Of a stretch of 64,000 nucleotides of DNA, positions 18,119 to 26,704 are shown in pieces. Under the pieces are notes generated by a model. The model had not been told where the DNA came from. It saw only the letters and a list, made by a program, of their open reading frames with translations, and did not search any database. Source of the DNA: Chloroflexota bacterium (GTDB lineage: Bacteria > Chloroflexota > UBA6077 > SHYK01); contig DASRDP010000004.1 of NCBI GenBank assembly GCA_035652535.1, forward strand, positions 1 to 64,000. The letters run 5' to 3'. Positions within the stretch are counted from its first letter, which is position 1, and each line of letters begins with the position of its first letter. The position numbers and the translations under genes are program-made.

Positions 18119-19129
18119 TTAGGCGCCCATCATCTGGTCGCCGAGCGGCCTTGTAGGCACCGGCGTCGGGTGGCGCTGGGGGGCGCGCCGAAAGCCCCGG
18201 TTGCAGTAGAAGAGCATGACTTTCCAGCCGAGCCACTTCGCGAGCCAGCTGTACGACGTCTTCCTTCGGGAGAGCCACCGCTGGACGAAGGGCACGGTCC
18301 ACGGATTGAAGAGCACTTCACGAATGAGGCCGCGCACGAACTTGCGGGGCCGATTGCGACGCGAGAACACGCCGTAGTAGCCCAGGAGATCGGGGTCCGG
18401 CACGAGGACGTGGAGATCGCGAAGCCCGCGGCCGATGCTCTCCGCGAAGGCGCAGCCGCTCTCGAAGGTCATGGGGTGGAAGTGCTCGCCGCGGGCGCGA
18501 GGGTTGTAGACGATCTCGTACCCCGCTCGCGTCCATCGATAGCCCAGCTCGACGTCCTCGTGGCCGATCTCCGCCCAGTCCTCGTGGAACACCAGGTTTC
18601 GATCGATCATGACCCGCCGTGGAAGGGAGAGGTTCATCGACCAGAAATACCGGTATGGGACGGTCTTGTGGGCCCGGTCGGCGATGTCGTCGTAGGCGAA
18701 GGGCCGCCAGACCTCCTGGAACGGCGACCAGGGCATCTCGGTGGACTGCTCCACGAGCCCGAGCACCGCGATCGGCGCGTCGTGCTCGGCGTGCGTCTGC
18801 GCGTGCTCGCGAAGGAGATTGGGCTCCACCCAAACGTCGTCGTTGAAGAAGAGCGCGTAGTCGAACTGGGCCTGGGCGAGCCCGAGGTTCCGTTTCCGCG
18901 CCGGCAATCGAATGTGGGTCGCGATCACGCGGACCGAGCACCGGGACTCCGCGGCCAGCTCCTCGACGAGCTGGGGAGTCCGGTCCGTGGAATTGTCGAC
19001 GAGCAAGACCTCGAATCGGTCCGGCGGGTAGTCCTGCGCCATGAAATGCCGAACGGTCCGCGCCACGATCTCGGCGCGATTGTAGGTGGGTATGATGACG
19101 GAGAAGGTTGGGAGGCTGAGCGCCGTCAC
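18119..19129 (-). CDS. GT2 glycosyltransferase
   Basis: The start is GTG 19129, overlapping the flippase stop by four bases (GTGA) and preceded by GGAGGGGGT; the product is 336 residues. The longer frame extending to 20218 is antisense-like coding noise over the flippase. Motifs are FSVIIPTYNRAEIV at 9-22, LLVDNSTDRTP at 42-52, a metal-binding FNDDVW at 95-100 and a GHEDVELGYR acceptor or catalytic segment near 195. The C-terminus has amphipathic, aromatic-rich segments that may dock on the membrane. It would add a sugar to the lipid-linked intermediate; donor unknown. Confidence 0.8.
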   Translation of the reverse strand: MTALSLPTFSVIIPTYNRAEIVARTVRHFMAQDYPPDRFEVLLVDNSTDRTPQLVEELAAESRCSVRVIATHIRLPARKRNLGLAQAQFDYALFFNDDVWVEPNLLREHAQTHAEHDAPIAVLGLVEQSTEMPWSPFQEVWRPFAYDDIADRAHKTVPYRYFWSMNLSLPRRVMIDRNLVFHEDWAEIGHEDVELGYRWTRAGYEIVYNPRARGEHFHPMTFESGCAFAESIGRGLRDLHVLVPDPDLLGYYGVFSRRNRPRKFVRGLIREVLFNPWTVPFVQRWLSRRKTSYSWLAKWLGWKVMLFYCNRGFRRAPQRHPTPVPTRPLGDQMMGA

Positions 19130-20592
19130 ACCCCCTCCAGCACGGGCAATGCCGGTCGGCCGGCCCTCGCGCCCGGCGCCAGCTCCGCGATCTCGCGCCA
19201 TCGGACGATCCGCAATGCGAGGACCGCCAGGACGTACGCCGCGAGCGCGGCGCCCGCGGCAACGAGCGCCGGAAGTCCTGCGGCCTGGGAAACGCCGAGC
19301 GCCGCGCCGAACGCTCCAGCCGCGACGCACGCTCGTACCAGCTCGCCGGCCGCGATGCTGACGCCGATTCGGCGCGCCATGACCGTCGACCAGACGACCG
19401 CCAGGGCGCTCGTCCCGAGCGCCGCCCAGGCTGCACCCATAAAGCCCATGCGTGGAACGAGCACGAGGTTCAGACCGACGTTGGCGACGAGCGCGGCGCC
19501 GTCGTACACCACGGTGTCCCGCTGGCGACCAGCAGCGAGCAGGGTGAAGCCGTGCCAGGCGGTGAGGAACGTGAACGCCATGGCGGCGCCGAGCAGCTGG
19601 AGGGCCGAGGCGCTGCCCGCGAATTCGGGCGGAAAGAGCGCGGCGACGATGGGCCCCGCGAGGAAGAACAGCGCGACGGGAATCGGGAGCGCCACCACGG
19701 CAAGCACGGTAACCATTCGTCGATACACGAATGCGAAGCGATCCAGATCCCGGTGGAACCAGCGCGCCAGCAGCGGATACGCGGGGTTCATGAGGGCCGT
19801 CGAGAGCAGGAAGACGTACTCGATGGGCTTGGACGCCGCTCCGTACAGACCGACGTCCGTCGGGGTTGCCAGGACTCCCAGCAGCACACCGTCGAGGCGA
19901 AGATTCACCATCGTAAACGCCACGGTGGTCCAGACCGGCAAGCCGGCCGCAGCCAGGGGAGGAATGAGCCGGAGGTCGAACCGGGCGGGTAACCGGTAAC
20001 GAACAGCCGCGAGATACATGCCGACCATGGCGGCGCCAAATCCACCGATGGCCGGCAGCAGCACCAGCTCCTCGAGCCCGCCGCCGCGACCGATGAGCCA
20101 GATGGCGGCCAGTCCCTGAAGCGCGCAGCCAGCCAATCCCATCAGCGCTTCGACGTGCATCGCGATTCGCACCTGGAAGAGGATGGCGATGGCAAGGAGC
20201 GCGTCCGAGATGAACCACACAGACGCGACGAGGACCAAGCCCCGAAGCTCATCCCGCGAATGGATCAGTACGAGAATGACCTGCGCAGCCAGGGCGAGAG
20301 CCAGACCGATCCCGCAACGCAGACCGATCACCGTGCCGACGACCGCCGATTCGATGGAGGGATCACGCGCGATCTCACGTACCGCCACTTTGATGAGGCC
20401 GAAGTCGCTGAGAACGACGAGCGTCCCGGTGAATCCGAGCACGAACACGTAGTCCCCGTAGGAGCCGGCGCCCAGGTGACGCGTCAGCGCCAGGGTGATG
20501 AACAGATTGACGGCGAACTGGACCGCGCGGAATCCCAGCAGCGCAATGGCGTTCCAGGCGGCACGGCGGCCTGTCGGTGCCCCGGGCGCCAT
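19126..20592 (-). CDS. Wzx-like polysaccharide flippase
   Basis: I start at ATG 20592 (488 residues), four bases past the Wzz-like stop; a longer frame to 20772 only reads back through that gene. The protein begins WNAIALLGFRAVQFAVNL and has about 12-14 helices in the MOP (multidrug/oligosaccharidyl-lipid/polysaccharide) superfamily pattern, with the characteristic RHLGAGSYGDYVF loop and the mid-protein GLYGAASKPIEYV region. Members flip undecaprenyl-linked repeat units across the inner membrane. Its neighbours (Wzz-like, Wzy-like and initiating transferase) support this role. A second flippase in the window (44829) is a separate paralogue. Confidence 0.82.
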   Translation of the reverse strand: MAPGAPTGRRAAWNAIALLGFRAVQFAVNLFITLALTRHLGAGSYGDYVFVLGFTGTLVVLSDFGLIKVAVREIARDPSIESAVVGTVIGLRCGIGLALALAAQVILVLIHSRDELRGLVLVASVWFISDALLAIAILFQVRIAMHVEALMGLAGCALQGLAAIWLIGRGGGLEELVLLPAIGGFGAAMVGMYLAAVRYRLPARFDLRLIPPLAAAGLPVWTTVAFTMVNLRLDGVLLGVLATPTDVGLYGAASKPIEYVFLLSTALMNPAYPLLARWFHRDLDRFAFVYRRMVTVLAVVALPIPVALFFLAGPIVAALFPPEFAGSASALQLLGAAMAFTFLTAWHGFTLLAAGRQRDTVVYDGAALVANVGLNLVLVPRMGFMGAAWAALGTSALAVVWSTVMARRIGVSIAAGELVRACVAAGAFGAALGVSQAAGLPALVAAGAALAAYVLAVLALRIVRWREIAELAPGARAGRPALPVLEGV

Positions 20593-20596
20593 GGTG

Positions 20597-22087
20597 TCAG
20601 ATCTCGAAGGTGGCGGGCGTTGCCACACCTGGTCGACTCGTCGACGGTGGAGGCGCGGCGCCAGCCTCGACGGTGGACGCCGCGGCGAGGCCAGAAGGCT
20701 GCGGGTTAAACACGGGCCGCATCTCCACGCCGCGCTGCCAACGATCGAGACCGAAGGCGAGCCCGGCGCCACCGGCGAGCCCGAACATCAGGCCGAACAG
20801 GACGAAGAGATACCGCAACGGCTTATCTGGATAGACGGGCTGCGTCGCGGCATCGACCTGCGCCACTTCCTGCGCTCCCCGGGCGTCATTAACCACGGCC
20901 GCCTCATAGCTGGCGCGGATGGAGGAGTAGGCCGAATGCGCGCTCGATCGCTGGAGATCGAGCGCGTCGATCCGCGCGGCGTCCGCGGCGAGCTGCGCAG
21001 CGGCCTGGGTTCGCGTCTGCAGCGCTGCGTCCAGTCGGTCTCGCTTGGCCTCGAGGGCGGCGATCTCCGCGGCGAGCGAGAGCGAGTCCTTTTGCAGGTC
21101 CTGATAGACGCGGCTCGGCGACACGGTCTCGCGATTCTCCGTCAGGTTCGTCGCAGAGTCGTTGGAGGTGGTCGTCGCCGCGCGGCCCGCCTCGGCCGTC
21201 GTCGACGTCGAGACCGAATTCTGGCCGGAGGCCTGAGACGTTGTGCGCTCCGTTGGACTGAGCGTTGCGATCGTCGACCTTAGCGCTTCCTGGCGGGCCC
21301 GCTGGGACCCCAGGTTAACCTCGACGTCGCGCAATTGTTGGCGAAGCGTCTGCTCATCGGCGGCGCTCAGCTTTTGCGCCTCTGCGATGTCGCTGATGCC
21401 GTGCTCAGACTTGTATTGCTCGAGGGCGGATTCGGCCCTGTCCACCTCAGCGCGCGCGCGATCCACCTCGCCGGCCAGCACCGACTGGAATTTCGACGCG
21501 TGTCGCTGAAATTCGTCGCCCGACTGCTGGATGAACGCGCGCGTGGCGGATTCGGCGATGGCCTTTGCCAGACCGGGGTCATCGGCCCGCGCCTTGATCT
21601 CGATCAGGTAGGAATCTTTGATCGGCGTGGCGTCGATCGAGCGGCGAATGCGATCCACCGCTGCCTCGTGGGGGGTAGGCTCCGCGTAGTAGCCGTACTG
21701 GAGCATGGCCCCCCCGACACGGACCCAGCCTTTCACGGTTGCCTTGATGCGCCCAAAGAAGGACCCATCTTCCGCCGGCGGCCCGTCGAGCTTGAGGTCG
21801 TTGACGACCTGCTCGGCGACCGCGCGGCTGGTCGCCAGGCCGGCGAGCGTTTGATTGAGCGACTTGGGTTGTGTCACGTCGATGGTCCCGGGTCGGGCCG
21901 CCACGTCCTCTCCCGTGGAGCTGAGGAGTCGAGCGTCATAGGCGCGCACGAGCACGCGAGTCGTAGACGAATAGGTGGGCGAGATCAAGAACGAGGCGGC
22001 ATAGGCGAGAAGTCCAGCGAGAAGAGTGACAAAGGCCCCAAGGGGCCACCACCGGCGCGCCAAGTCCCATCCAGGTGTGAAGTCCAT
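20597..22087 (-). CDS. Wzz/GumC-like polysaccharide co-polymerase
   Basis: ATG 22087 is preferred over the in-frame TTG at 22099 because GAGGAC lies at proper spacing. The 496-residue protein has a helix near residues 16-36, a Wzz-type periplasmic start (SPTYSSTTRVLV), a long coiled-coil region (about 185-400, including EVDRARAEVDRAESALEQY) and a second helix near 425-445 followed by a Pro-rich cytoplasmic tail. This is the two-helix topology of chain-length regulators. There is no C-terminal Walker-type tyrosine kinase domain, and no separate kinase gene is in the window. A Ser/Thr-rich insert (about 285-320) interrupts the coiled coil. Confidence 0.82.
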   Translation of the reverse strand: MDFTPGWDLARRWWPLGAFVTLLAGLLAYAASFLISPTYSSTTRVLVRAYDARLLSSTGEDVAARPGTIDVTQPKSLNQTLAGLATSRAVAEQVVNDLKLDGPPAEDGSFFGRIKATVKGWVRVGGAMLQYGYYAEPTPHEAAVDRIRRSIDATPIKDSYLIEIKARADDPGLAKAIAESATRAFIQQSGDEFQRHASKFQSVLAGEVDRARAEVDRAESALEQYKSEHGISDIAEAQKLSAADEQTLRQQLRDVEVNLGSQRARQEALRSTIATLSPTERTTSQASGQNSVSTSTTAEAGRAATTTSNDSATNLTENRETVSPSRVYQDLQKDSLSLAAEIAALEAKRDRLDAALQTRTQAAAQLAADAARIDALDLQRSSAHSAYSSIRASYEAAVVNDARGAQEVAQVDAATQPVYPDKPLRYLFVLFGLMFGLAGGAGLAFGLDRWQRGVEMRPVFNPQPSGLAAASTVEAGAAPPPSTSRPGVATPATFEI

Positions 22088-22177
22088 GGGCGTCCTCAAT
22101 CTCTGCGGTCGCGCCTACGCGCTCCGCGATGGAAGCTCAGAGTGGTGGCGGGGGAAGTCCGGGCCATCGTGTGCGCC

Positions 22178-23038
22178 TCAAAATGCGCCGTCGCGCATGA
22201 ATACGCATTTCACCGTGCGCGCAAGGATGACGAGATCCAGCCACATACTCTGTCGTGCGGCGTACTCGAGGTCGGCGGCGATTTGTTCCGGGACGGAGAG
22301 CGCCCCGCGACCGCTCGTCTGCGCGAGGCCGGTCAGACCAGACCGCACGCTGAACTTCGCCAACTCCCGCGGCGCGTAGAAGCGCATGAACTCGAGGAGC
22401 TCCGGCCTGGGACCAACGAGACTCATCTCGCCGCGGAGCACATTCCACAGATTTGGGAGCTCGTCGAGCGATGTTGTGCGCAAGACGCGACCCACGCGCG
22501 TGACCCGCGGATCATCTTTCCTCTTGTACACGACGGAGCCCCGGTCATCGAGGCACGGCGTCGTGAAGAGGTCGGGGAATCGATCGCGGGAGTCAACGTA
22601 CATTGAACGGAACTTGTAGAGCATGAAGGTGCGCCCGCCAAGGCCCACGCGGCGCTGTCGGAACAGCACAGGCCCGGCCGAATCCAGGCGAATCAAGATC
22701 GCAATTGCCGCCATCAACGGAGCGAGGAGGATGAGCGCCAACAAGGCGACGACGATATCGAGGGCGCGCTTGGCCGCGTCGTATGCGGGGCGACCACGCC
22801 GAGCATCGACGGGGGCACTGAGCCCGGGGGCGAGCTCGCGCGCCGAGCGACGGATGGATGGGAACGCGCAGCGGCTCGCCGCCAATGGCTCCTGCGCCCG
22901 TGGTGCGTTGCTGAAGGTACCAGCCAAAGAGCGTTGCCTACCGATCAGCGAATTTGCGTGCACGCGCCGCACCCGATCAAGAGCGACGGGTCCTTTGCTC
23001 CTGCGGCTACTTTCAGAGTCCGGGAGCTCCTCGCTCAA
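22178..23038 (-). CDS. Initiating sugar-phosphate transferase (short bacterial sugar transferase)
   Basis: This transfers a sugar-1-phosphate to undecaprenyl phosphate, the first committed step of the glycan. The core (residues about 86-286) has the re-entrant hydrophobic segment [28 protein letters not shown] at 142-150, [21 protein letters not shown] at 189-208 (catalytic Asp-Glu pair) and the following PRP. It lacks the multi-helix and CoA-binding domains of WbaP-like enzymes, so it is a monotopic short form with an Arg-rich 85-residue N-terminal extension. The assigned start, TTG 23038, has no good ribosome-binding site and may be wrong. The gene heads the long minus-strand operon reaching 9233. 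Confidence 0.85.
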   Translation of the reverse strand: MSEELPDSESSRRSKGPVALDRVRRVHANSLIGRQRSLAGTFSNAPRAQEPLAASRCAFPSIRRSARELAPGLSAPVDARRGRPAYDAAKRALDIVVALLALILLAPLMAAIAILIRLDSAGPVLFRQRRVGLGGRTFMLYKFRSMYVDSRDRFPDLFTTPCLDDRGSVVYKRKDDPRVTRVGRVLRTTSLDELPNLWNVLRGEMSLVGPRPELLEFMRFYAPRELAKFSVRSGLTGLAQTSGRGALSVPEQIAADLEYAARQSMWLDLVILARTVKCVFMRDGAF

Positions 23039-23117
23039 TGACGCGTTCGCGTTGAGTCAGAAGCAAACTCGCCAGTCGCCAAGCATGGGAATCGTTGTGT
23101 TTCGTGAACCAGAATCA

Positions 23118-23147
23118 TTCCGTCAAGAACTGATTCCGTTGACGGAA
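23118..23147. promoter_or_regulatory. Palindrome with outward-facing TTGACG boxes between divergent genes
   Basis: TTCCGTCAA at 23118-23126 and TTGACGGAA at 23139-23147 form a perfect 9-bp inverted repeat separated by 12 bases. Each arm contains TTGACG (a good -35 hexamer) pointing outward, one toward the polysaccharide operon and one toward the propeller gene at 23152. No convincing -10 box lies at 17 bases on either side. The same element could instead be an operator, or an RNA hairpin next to the GGAAGGGG ribosome-binding site of the plus-strand gene. Confidence 0.45.
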
Positions 23148-23151
23148 GGGG

Positions 23152-24258
23152 ATGGTAACATTGCGTACTATCCCCCTTCAATGTGAACGTCGTCACGGAG
23201 CGCCACTCATCCTGCGCCGGTTCCTCGCGCGACTGATCGTGCTCTCGGCTGTGCTCATCGCGGGGATCGTGGTCGGCCGGCGCAGCCAGATCGGGACCGA
23301 GTCGCCCGGCCCAGTCACGCCGCCCGAGCTATCGGCCGTCGGCCTCGAGGAGGCCCGCGCTCGCACGGCCGAAGTCGAGCCGCTGACGGCCGATCGCATC
23401 GTATTCTGCTCGGACCGGACCGGTAACCACGAAATCTACGTCATGGGCGCGGACGGGTCCAACGTCAAGCGGCTCACGCTCGATCTCTCGTTCGAGAGCT
23501 GGTGGCCGAGGATCTCGCCCGATCGGCGCAGGATTCTCTTCTACCGAGTCCCGGCGGGCGCGAAGCCGGAGGAGATCAAGGTTGCGAGTCTCTGGGTCAT
23601 GAATGCGGACGGGTCGGATCAGCGACTGCTCCGTCCCGTCGGGATGGACGGATGGGTCGTTCAGGGACATGCCGAGTGGTCGCCATCGGGGGATCAATTG
23701 GTCATGGTAGGAGGATCGTTCCCCAACACGCAGATCTTCCTCACCGATGACGAAGGGCGGCACCCCCGCCAGATCACCCATCGAGACGGGGTGAATACCG
23801 ATCCGAGCTGGTCACCGGACGGAAAGACGATCGCGTTCGTGAGCTGCGCCGTGTCCCCTTGCGTCGAGCAGAATTTCGAGATCTTCACAATGCCCGCCGC
23901 CGGCGGTGACGTCACCCAGCTTACGCACAACACGATGCGGGACCACGACCCCTACTTCTCGCCAGATGGCGCGTCCATCGCGTGGCTAGCCGAGACGGAG
24001 CCAAACGCATTCAAACCCGGCATCGGCGTGTGGAGCATCTTCATGATGCGCTCAGATGGGAGCGACCAGCACCCGGTGATCAAGGACCGCGCGATCAACA
24101 GCGTCCCGCGATGGACCAGCGGCGGCGCCACCCTCATCTTTCATCGCTATGACGTATCGCTCGCGCGCTGGGGCGTCTACCGAATCAACCTCGATGGCAC
24201 GGGGCTGCACGAGATCACGGACGCGAGACTCGGAAACTCGGAATACCCGTCGCTGTAG
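23152..24258 (+). CDS. Membrane-anchored TolB/PD40-type beta-propeller protein
   Basis: The 368-residue protein has one N-terminal hydrophobic segment (about residues 24-42, ARLIVLSAVLIAGIVVG) with basic residues before it, so it is probably anchored or exported. PD40 repeats follow: NHEIYVMGADGSNVKRLT near 92, SLWVMNADGSDQRLL near 146, DPSWSPDGKTIAFVS near 218, DPYFSPDGASIAWLA near 263 and YRINLDGTGLHEIT near the end. No active-site residues are evident. It is a shorter relative of the propeller inside the operon (14330-16576). ATG 23152 almost touches the GGAAGGGG site, so an in-frame TTG at 23161 may be the real start. Confidence 0.75.
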   Translation: MVTLRTIPLQCERRHGAPLILRRFLARLIVLSAVLIAGIVVGRRSQIGTESPGPVTPPELSAVGLEEARARTAEVEPLTADRIVFCSDRTGNHEIYVMGADGSNVKRLTLDLSFESWWPRISPDRRRILFYRVPAGAKPEEIKVASLWVMNADGSDQRLLRPVGMDGWVVQGHAEWSPSGDQLVMVGGSFPNTQIFLTDDEGRHPRQITHRDGVNTDPSWSPDGKTIAFVSCAVSPCVEQNFEIFTMPAAGGDVTQLTHNTMRDHDPYFSPDGASIAWLAETEPNAFKPGIGVWSIFMMRSDGSDQHPVIKDRAINSVPRWTSGGATLIFHRYDVSLARWGVYRINLDGTGLHEITDARLGNSEYPSL

Positions 24259-24263
24259 AAATT

Positions 24264-24282
24264 CCCCGGATCGCGCGCGGGG
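24264..24282. terminator. Small hairpin between convergent genes
   Basis: CCCCG and CGGGG pair around a nine-base loop in the 36-base gap between two convergent genes. There is no T-tract on either side. The placement suggests a bidirectional terminator, but the short stem makes this weak. Confidence 0.25.
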
Positions 24283-24294
24283 CCACCACCCACG

Positions 24295-25284
24295 CTAGGG
24301 CAGCTCGGGCTCCTGAAGGACGCGGCCAATCTCTGCATCGTCGCGTCGCGCGTGCCGCGAACGCGAGCGTCTGAGCCGCTCCACTTCCAGGGCCCCTTGA
24401 ATGGCGTAGGAAACGAGGCAGCGCGCGGCGAGGAGGCCCGCCACGATCGGGGCCAGAGGGTCCAGAAGACCGCGCGAATGGTGCTTGCGATAGTACCGCC
24501 ACACGTCCTGATGGAATCGCCACACGCGCCAGCAACGCTGGCGAAAATTGTGCCCGGATCCACCTGAGTGCTCGTAGTGAACGACCCGAGACGCCGGCAC
24601 GCAGTACACATGTCCCTGCCCCTGCAGCCGTCTGCAGAGATCGGCGTCGCCAAAATTGAATAGCCGCTCGTCGAAGCCGCCCGCGGCGAAAAAGGCGTCC
24701 CGGCGGATCATCACCGACGTCCCATGCACGAACTCGACGCGAAACGGCTCGCCCGATGTCGCACGCCAATCGAGTATCTCGCCGCGAGAGAACCGGTTCC
24801 CCGGGAACCACTTGGTGATGTAGGAGCGCCGGCCGAACAGCGCCGTTCGAGCGGAAGGGAGCGGCTTCGCTCCACCCTGGAAGCTTCCGTCCGGATTCAG
24901 CAGCAAGCTCCCCGCCGCGGCCGATTCGGGGTGGTCGTCGAGGAAGGAGGCGAGGGCGTCGACGGTCTGAGGAAACAGCTCGACGTCGTTGTTTGCAAAG
25001 TACAGGTACGCTCCGCGCGCTTCGCGCGCGGCCCGGTTGCTCGAGTAGGATTGTCCAAAGTTCTGTGAATTGGCTAGCAGCAGGACATCGGGGAACGACG
25101 AGCGGACCATCCTGTCGCTCCCATCCGTCGAGCCGTCATCGACGACCAACACTTCAAACGAACGCTCTGGTGCGTGGCGCTGAAGGGATGCGAGACAACG
25201 AGCCAGCATCTCCCGGGCGTTGTAGTTCGCAATGATGACGGAGACGACCGGACGATCCGCCGGCTCGGCTTCAGTGCGCGACAT
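24295..25284 (-). CDS. GT2 glycosyltransferase
   Basis: A 329-residue GT-A-fold enzyme starting at ATG 25284. It has VVSVIIANYNAREML at 13-27, VVDDGSTDGSDR at 48-59, FANNDVEL (metal-binding NND) at about 97-104, a VEFVHGTSVMIRRDAF segment and FNFGDADLCRRLQ near 220. These are typical of rhamnosyl- and other O-antigen glycosyltransferases. A Cys- and Ala-rich hydrophobic stretch near 285-305 could be a membrane contact. The gene lies 83 bases downstream of a GT4 gene on the same strand, so the two probably form a short operon. Donor and acceptor cannot be told from sequence. Confidence 0.8.
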   Translation of the reverse strand: MSRTEAEPADRPVVSVIIANYNAREMLARCLASLQRHAPERSFEVLVVDDGSTDGSDRMVRSSFPDVLLLANSQNFGQSYSSNRAAREARGAYLYFANNDVELFPQTVDALASFLDDHPESAAAGSLLLNPDGSFQGGAKPLPSARTALFGRRSYITKWFPGNRFSRGEILDWRATSGEPFRVEFVHGTSVMIRRDAFFAAGGFDERLFNFGDADLCRRLQGQGHVYCVPASRVVHYEHSGGSGHNFRQRCWRVWRFHQDVWRYYRKHHSRGLLDPLAPIVAGLLAARCLVSYAIQGALEVERLRRSRSRHARRDDAEIGRVLQEPELP

Positions 25285-25367
25285 TTCCGCTCCGGGCCTC
25301 CTCAGCTCTCAGAACAACTTCCCCCGTCACGCTCGATCCGGTGTTTTGCGCGATTGGCCCGCTACCA

Positions 25368-26513
25368 TCACGCGGCGCGGTCCATCGCCCAGTGAAACGC
25401 ATCGAGCGCCCGTTCGGCCATCGCGCGCGGGGTAAAGGTCGCGGCGCGGCGCCGTCCCCGCTCGATGAGCGTGGCTCGCAGAGCTTGGCTTGTGGCGAGT
25501 TCGACGATCCCGCGCGCGATGGCATCCGTGTCGAACGGATCCACCAGGAGCGCGGCATCGGACAGGACCTCCGGGAAGGCAGACGTGTTCGACGCCAGCA
25601 CCGGCGTCCCGACAGCCATGGCCTCCACTGGGGGGAGCCCAAATCCTTCCCAGAGCGAGGGATACAGCAGCGCGGTCGCCCGCTGCAGCAGGGCGTCCCG
25701 GACGGCGTCTGGGACGCGACCGAGGAACACAACCGAGCCCGGACGCGCCTGCCGAGCTGCGCGCTGCTCCTCTCCACCACCCCACCACCGACCGCCGGCG
25801 ATGACAAGCTTGAAGTTGTCGATACCAGCCGCGGCGCGCTGCGCCCGGGCAAATGCGTCGATCAAACGTGGGACATTCTTCCTCGGATGCAGGTTCCCAA
25901 GGTATAGGAGATACGGCGGGTCGACCCCCAACGCCCCCAGCGGGTCGGGCGCCTCCTCATCCGATCTCGGCGCTGTCTCCAATGTTCCGGCAGTGGCCGC
26001 GCGGCCGCCAACAGTGACCGCGTTGGGCACGACGAACACCGAGTCGGGCGAAACGTCGTACGTCCCGATGATCTCGCACCGGGAAAATTCGCTGACCGTG
26101 ATGATTGCGCGCGCCTGTCGGATGTGAAGCGGAATCAGCGCCCGGAACCGCACGCGGACGGCCAGCGGATGAAGAGCCGGATACCTCAGGAATGCCAGGT
26201 CGGGCACATAGAGGGCGACCGGGCGTGGGGGCCAAGGGGGGGCGTGTATCAGGGAATGCAACAGCGAGATTCGCGGCTCAAACCGCGAAACGGCCCGGCG
26301 CACCGTCAGCGCGTGGCGAACAGCGGAGATGCGCCCGCCCACAGACACGAGCGGAAAAGCCGCGCGAGATCGCACGATGTTGGGCAGCTCGACACCGGGA
26401 CGGACGAGAAGTGGGAAGAGCCGATCGCCGTCGTCGTCCACGATCTCCGCGAGCCCTGTGAGGAGTCCCTTCGTATAGGTCTCGTCTCCGCCCCGCGCGG
26501 AGCCCAGCGCCAT
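25368..26513 (-). CDS. GT4 glycosyltransferase, start codon uncertain
   Basis: A GT-B-fold retaining glycosyltransferase (381 residues from ATG 26513). Evidence is the N-terminal MALGSARGGDETYTKGLL, LLYLGNLHPRKNVPRLIDAF in the second Rossmann domain and the EX7E-type YPSLWEGFGLPPVEAMAVG followed by TPVLAS. The conserved first strand, RVVAIDA, is encoded in frame directly upstream of ATG 26513. However, the frame back to a stop at 26610-26612 contains no ATG, GTG or TTG, so the real N-terminus probably starts at a rare codon (ATT 26606 or ATC 26579) or the sequence has an error. GT4 enzymes use nucleotide sugars at the cytoplasmic face; substrate unknown. Confidence 0.78.
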   Translation of the reverse strand: MALGSARGGDETYTKGLLTGLAEIVDDDGDRLFPLLVRPGVELPNIVRSRAAFPLVSVGGRISAVRHALTVRRAVSRFEPRISLLHSLIHAPPWPPRPVALYVPDLAFLRYPALHPLAVRVRFRALIPLHIRQARAIITVSEFSRCEIIGTYDVSPDSVFVVPNAVTVGGRAATAGTLETAPRSDEEAPDPLGALGVDPPYLLYLGNLHPRKNVPRLIDAFARAQRAAAGIDNFKLVIAGGRWWGGGEEQRAARQARPGSVVFLGRVPDAVRDALLQRATALLYPSLWEGFGLPPVEAMAVGTPVLASNTSAFPEVLSDAALLVDPFDTDAIARGIVELATSQALRATLIERGRRRAATFTPRAMAERALDAFHWAMDRAA

Positions 26514-26704
26514 TGCGTCGATGGCAACGACGCGCTGGGCACGGGTTTCAGTGGCCTGGACTCGTTGAGAGGGGGCGATCTCACTACGCCAAGACGTGAA
26601 TGGAATTCGTCATCATCCCTGATATAGTGCCTCTCGGTTGCGAAGGGCACGAGGCCGATCATACGTGAGGGTGCTTCTTATGGTCAACGTGAACAGGATC
26701 ACGC

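Noticed and set aside
18119-20218. A single 699-codon GT2 gene starting within the flippase
   Set aside because: The first half is Arg/Gly-rich shadow sequence; GTG 19129 with GGAGG and a GTGA overlap is the natural start.
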